DNA from: Zancudomyces culisetae
Lineage: Eukaryota; Kickxellomycota; Harpellomycetes; Harpellales; Legeriomycetaceae
DNA: 10,246 nucleotides
NCBI GenBank assembly: GCA_001969505.1
Contig: LSSK01001027.1
Location: 1 to 10,246, forward strand
Direction: 5' to 3'
The notes under the pieces are model-generated. The model worked only from the letters and a program-made list of their open reading frames with translations, was not told where the DNA came from and made no database searches. The translations under genes were made by a program, and so were the position numbers. Positions 7,234 through 10,246 of the stretch are shown here, piece by piece; position 1 is the stretch's first letter; each line of letters starts with the position of its first letter.

Positions 7234-8415
7234 AATAATGAAATTAGAGATAAATGTTCTCGTCCAATTGCGCAAATACTATTGCTTCACAAGATGATGA
7301 AAAGTGTAAAAAAAAACACCAAGACCTATGGAATAGAGGTGCGCTGAAAGAAATAGAGCGACTTTTGGTTTATATTGGGCCAGAAGGTTGGTTCTTTATC
7401 TCCATCACTTCATGTACAGGTCTGCCATTTGCCAGTTCAGCCATACTTTCGAGTTGCGCTTTCAAGCGATTGCTAGCCTGCAAATTTTGTATATTAACAA
7501 ACTTCTAGATATTCTATCACCAACTAGCTGCGAGCAAAAAAGAAAGGCAGTACCATTTTTTATTTGCGCTTGCGGGATATACTGTATGTATTCGTCATTC
7601 ACTGTTATACATTCTCACCTCCTATTCACATGAATTCACTTTTTATTTCTGCTACTTTAAACCGACCTTCATCTCTAAATGTTGGAAATCACGATTATGG
7701 GGATGCTGTTGGGGAGGGGGTGGAGGCGGTGATGAAGATAGTAGGGAGAAAGTCTCATTATCGCCAAATTAGAAGTGAGCCCTCCCGATTTTTAAAACGT
7801 AGCAAAAAAAACTGATATATCTCCCATCCATACAAGAGCATAAGCAATTTGTATTAAATCCTGAAATAAAACGTAAAAACACACAAACATACCATTGTCG
7901 GCTTTCTCGCTTTTTTAATGATGTATTTATCTGGCATTTAATACGCAGTGATAGTGCAGTTTTTTGTACCAAGCTTGCGCAATATTACTCATCTAGTATG
8001 ACGGATCATAAGTATATACGTAATAGATTGAAAAAAAGAACAATTTACATAGTAATCTGTAGATAGTGAATTCGGACTAAAAGCCAGGATGTTGGAGACA
8101 TACTTCAAGCGGACTTTCGGATGTATACTGATTTTGAACATCACGCATTCACATGTCCGCATTGTTTTATGTAATTGCCCTCACCCGCCTGCCTTTTAGA
8201 TGTTGGATAGACACATGCAAAACTATGTTCTCTCACTACCCATCAGAACAATGCCTGCGTGCATATCGGTTTCAAAGAGAGTCCTTCATTCATGGGAACA
8301 CAATATACACAGAAACAGGTTACGCAAACATCATAGATGCTTGCTCTGTGTAATTATAGCCCCTTTCCCAGTTTTGGTGAATTCCCTGGCTTGGTAAATT
8401 GTGCTGTTTTTAACT

Positions 8416-8447
8416 CACGTGCCATTTGAACTGGCGAATTATAAAAG
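8416..8447 (+). promoter_or_regulatory. Second CACGTG plus TATAAAAG module
   Basis: CACGTG at 8416-8421 is followed 18 bp later by TATAAAAG at 8440-8447, the same order and orientation as the module at 7210. The next plus-strand ATG with an appreciable ORF is at 8578, but that ORF does not look like a real protein. The spacing is promoter-like. No transcript can be assigned. Confidence 0.3.
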
Positions 8448-9257
8448 CGTATCTGTTTAATTAATTTTCGCTTATGTTATTTGTATCTCATTAAGCCAAA
8501 AGAAAAAATAATGGCCAAAACCTGTTGCACATCCTTTTTTTGGCGGGAAGGGAGGGAGGAGGAATCTGAATTATAGGATGTTTGGGGATACTCTGAGATA
8601 CTGCCAAAGTATTGATGGTTGGACATTTGTTTGCCGTGCCTTTTTTATGACACTTAATTACCAAATTGTTCGAGAATATTCACCTCTTGTCGCAAAATTA
8701 ATGCACGTAAACTGTTTGTTATCTCCCATTTCCCGTTTCCCATTTCTCGAACTTTGCATAAGCCTGCTTTTCATAGGCGCGGTTAGGGGAGACGCAACAA
8801 AGATAAATAAAGTGGTTGTAAGGGAAAATAAAAAGAAAATTGAATCAGGTAAGCTGGGCTTGTTCTGCAAATCCCTGAAATTGCATCTTTTATCAGGTCA
8901 TTATATTACATGTGTCCAGTAATATCTAATTCAGGGAATTTACTCTTTGACAATTTATTTACAACCGCTAATAGTATTGCCCCATCAAATAGCAAACTCA
9001 AAAACAAGCTACAACTTGCTTTAATTCCCTATCTTGCAAGCAAATTTATCATCCAATCTTTTCTTTGTATGTGTTTTCTGCCAATAATCACATTGCTGGG
9101 ATTGCGGAAACTAGCAGATACGGCAGAAAGCCTAGCCAAAGCTGTGAGAGTGGGGTCGGGCATTGTTTGTCACCACTGTCTTATATTACGCCCATTCATG
9201 ATATTTTTCTTGTGAACTCATTTTCCCATTATTGGGCCATTATTCGGATTAGGATGA

Positions 9258-9278
9258 GGGGGGGAGGGAGAGGCTGGG
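9258..9278 (+). other. Canonical G-quadruplex motif
   Basis: A run of seven G, then A, GGG, AGAGGCT and GGG fits four G3 tracts with loops of 1, 1 and 7 bases. It lies directly upstream of a TATAAAAG (9284-9291) and about 220 bp before the small ORF at 9498, so it could be part of that gene's promoter. Confidence 0.5.
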
Positions 9279-9283
9279 TTTAA

Positions 9284-9291
9284 TATAAAAG
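9284..9291 (+). promoter_or_regulatory. TATA-box candidate upstream of the 9498 ORF
   Basis: TATAAAAG on the plus strand lies 206 bp before the ATG at 9498. If used, the leader would contain a short 16-codon upstream ORF at 9323-9373 and an A-rich stretch before the start. Octamers of this kind also occur by chance in such AT-rich DNA. Confidence 0.3.
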
Positions 9292-9497
9292 TACCAATGT
9301 CGAAAGTTTCCTTTATATTTAGATGTTATCGACTAACTCTGAAAAGAAAGCAGCTCATAATAACACAAAATAACACATAGTAACAGATTACAAAAGCAAA
9401 TAATATACTCGGTCAATTGTTTTAACAAAGAGAATAATACCAGTGTCAGGCCGTAATAATAACAGGAAAAAAAACAACCCAATATATTGTCAAAAAA

Positions 9498-9755
9498 ATG
9501 GAATCAAGCAAAGGCGTTAAAAATAACAAGGTAGAACATATAAAGACAGCTCACGGAATCAGTCCCGAGAATGAGTGCACTTATGATTTGTATCCTCAAG
9601 GGGTGCGATATGTAATAAACTGTCACTCGGATGACAATCACCTTGATATAGATAGTGGGTACATCCAGAAGCACGTTTGTCCCAGCAAGGCAGAATTGGC
9701 GGATTCTAGCCCAGATCTGTACCCATGTATGTCTCGGCTAGAGTCAAACAGCTAG
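9498..9755 (+). CDS. Small hydrophilic hypothetical protein or first exon
   Basis: An 85-codon ORF that I do not recognise. It differs from the other short frames in this half of the window. Its start has a strong context (AAAAAAATGG after an A-rich leader), and its composition is hydrophilic and mixed (Asp, Glu, Lys, Ser, Asn, His) instead of Phe/Leu/Cys-rich. It has no membrane segment, signal peptide or known motif. Four cysteines are present, spaced too widely for an obvious zinc site. A yeast-consensus donor GTATGT occurs inside it at 9727 and could make it a first exon. The best pyrimidine-rich acceptor downstream (ending 9889) would create a stop at the joint, so I prefer the unspliced reading. 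An AATAAA at 10083-10088 could end the transcript. Confidence 0.35.
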   Translation: MESSKGVKNNKVEHIKTAHGISPENECTYDLYPQGVRYVINCHSDDNHLDIDSGYIQKHVCPSKAELADSSPDLYPCMSRLESNS

Positions 9756-10097
9756 GCAGATTGTCTCTCGATTTATGCCCACGCACAGCAAGTTATAAGA
9801 AGAGACGTTACAGCACGATCATGTCAACATAGGGACCAGCAGCATGCTCTTAATCCTCTTGCTTTATCCTTACATCCTCTCCCGGTTGTAGAAGCAACGT
9901 GGGGTATGTTTCCTGTCAGAACCCAGTACGGCATTATCGATTTTCCATAGTACTATACTTTTATTAGATTATGTTATATTTTGTTTTTCAAGACATGTTC
10001 ATCTAGTTATGTTGGGGACACATCCGTGTTTATATATACAACCTGTACTTTTCATATCATACGTCTCTTTTTTTCTTTCTTGAATAAACTTCATTTT

Positions 10098-10112
10098 CCC
10101 CGTATTACGGGG
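10098..10112. repeat. GC-rich inverted repeat
   Basis: CCCCGTA, T, TACGGGG is a perfect inverted repeat with 7-bp arms and one central base. It contains an everted CCG-N5-CGG pair, a type of site used by fungal Zn2Cys6 factors, and could also form a short hairpin. It lies 10 bp past the AATAAA at 10083. Confidence 0.7.
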
Positions 10113-10220
10113 CGATGTCCCCTTCCTTTTCCTTTGAAATGAAATTTGGTCTGAAATGAGGAGGATACCAAAGCAATCGCGTTATTGACACATCAAAAGT
10201 ATCTCCATCTTTTACGCTCT

Positions 10221-10246
10221 CCCCCCCCCCCCCCCCCCCCCCCCCC
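10221..10246. repeat. Homopolymer run of 26 C at the window end
   Basis: The window terminates in 26 consecutive C after a CTCT stretch. Such a run in otherwise AT-rich DNA is most simply a contig end in a homopolymer or a sequencing artefact. It has neither the repeat unit nor the strand polarity of a telomere. Confidence 0.9.

Larger units (their letters stand above)
7022..9497. other. About 2.5 kb with no convincing gene
   Basis: The first part must contain the transporter's 5' leader and promoter. A 3-codon upstream ORF starts at 7091 on the minus strand. Beyond that I find no recognisable protein, tRNA, rRNA or transposon. The open frames of 65-114 codons (for example 7254-7508, 8578-8922 and 8910-9215 on the plus strand) translate to Cys/Phe/Leu/Ile-rich sequence typical of random AT-rich DNA. 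I could not splice them into one frame using GT-AG sites. The tract holds plus-strand G-rich islands at 7711-7729, 8542-8562 and 9258-9278, two CACGTG+TATA modules, and a TATAAAAG at 9284-9291. The contrast with the compact first 7 kb is clear. Non-coding RNA, long promoters or a decayed gene are all possible. Confidence 0.6.
9756..10246. other. 3' flank without a recognisable gene
   Basis: No protein or RNA gene is visible here. The stretch contains a pyrimidine-rich segment ending in TTGTAG at about 9889, a plus-strand AATAAA at 10083-10088, and a GC-rich palindrome at 10098-10112. An 8-bp direct repeat TGAAATGA (10135-10142 and 10152-10159) follows, and the window closes with a C-run. It may be the 3' UTR and downstream flank of the 9498 ORF. 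Confidence 0.5.

Noticed and set aside
7729-7815. C/D-box snoRNA candidate (GTGATGA at 7729, CTGA at 7812, short flanking complementarity)
   Set aside because: The bases just before the D box, where the guide should lie, are mainly an A-run with no plausible rRNA complement, and the flanking stem is 12 nt away from the C box. A similar weak pair at 7294-7347 has no closing stem.
8578-8922. 114-codon plus-strand ORF with an internal GTAAGC...TATCAG intron-like segment (8849-8896)
   Set aside because: The splice sites look good, but the 48-nt segment is a multiple of three and removing it leads to a stop eight codons later without joining the next open frame. The translation has no recognisable domain.
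10221-10246. Telomere at the right end
   Set aside because: A telomere at this end should show a G-rich repeat on the plus strand. The sequence is a pure C homopolymer with no repeat unit.

Overview
The window reads as nuclear DNA of a fungus. The genes are eukaryotic and lie singly on both strands. The RanGAP is the short Rna1 type ending in an acidic tail. The dynamin GTPase is Dnm1-like, the RCC1-repeat protein is Kti13/Ats1-like, and the transporter is AVT-like. Intergenic DNA is AT-rich, and the one spliced gene I can model has GT-AG introns with a CTAAC branch-point-like site and a pyrimidine tract. I cannot fix the lineage from sequence alone. An intron-poor, AT-rich fungus is the most I would claim.

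Layout. Positions 1-899 (+) hold the 3' end of a Dnm1/DRP1-type dynamin, including its variable insert and GTPase effector domain. Positions 952-2106 (-) hold a complete Ran GTPase-activating protein, convergent with the dynamin gene. Positions 2107-2534 are a shared divergent promoter containing a 24-bp A/T palindrome and an ATG-TAG start-stop element. Positions 2535-5063 (+) hold a very long Kti13/Ats1-family RCC1-propeller protein. Positions 5064-5349 are a short convergent spacer with a hairpin whose loop carries AATAAA signals. Positions 5350-7021 (-) hold an AVT-type amino acid transporter. I reconstructed this gene with two introns and two tiny 5' exons (28 and 36 nt), giving a 476-residue protein.

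From 7022 to the end the window changes character. About 2.5 kb shows no convincing gene. It holds G-rich islands, two CACGTG+TATA modules and only short, unconvincing reading frames. A small hydrophilic ORF follows (9498-9755), then non-coding DNA ending in a run of 26 C.

The recognisable genes are unlinked housekeeping functions: organelle fission, Ran-dependent transport, tRNA wobble and diphthamide modification, and vacuolar amino acid transport. They do not form a pathway or an operon. I see no mobile element, CRISPR array, virus, tRNA or rRNA, and no convincing evidence for a new multi-gene system. The points most worth a second look are the oversized Kti13, the micro-exon structure of the transporter, the start-stop element, and the unexplained 7.0-9.5 kb tract.
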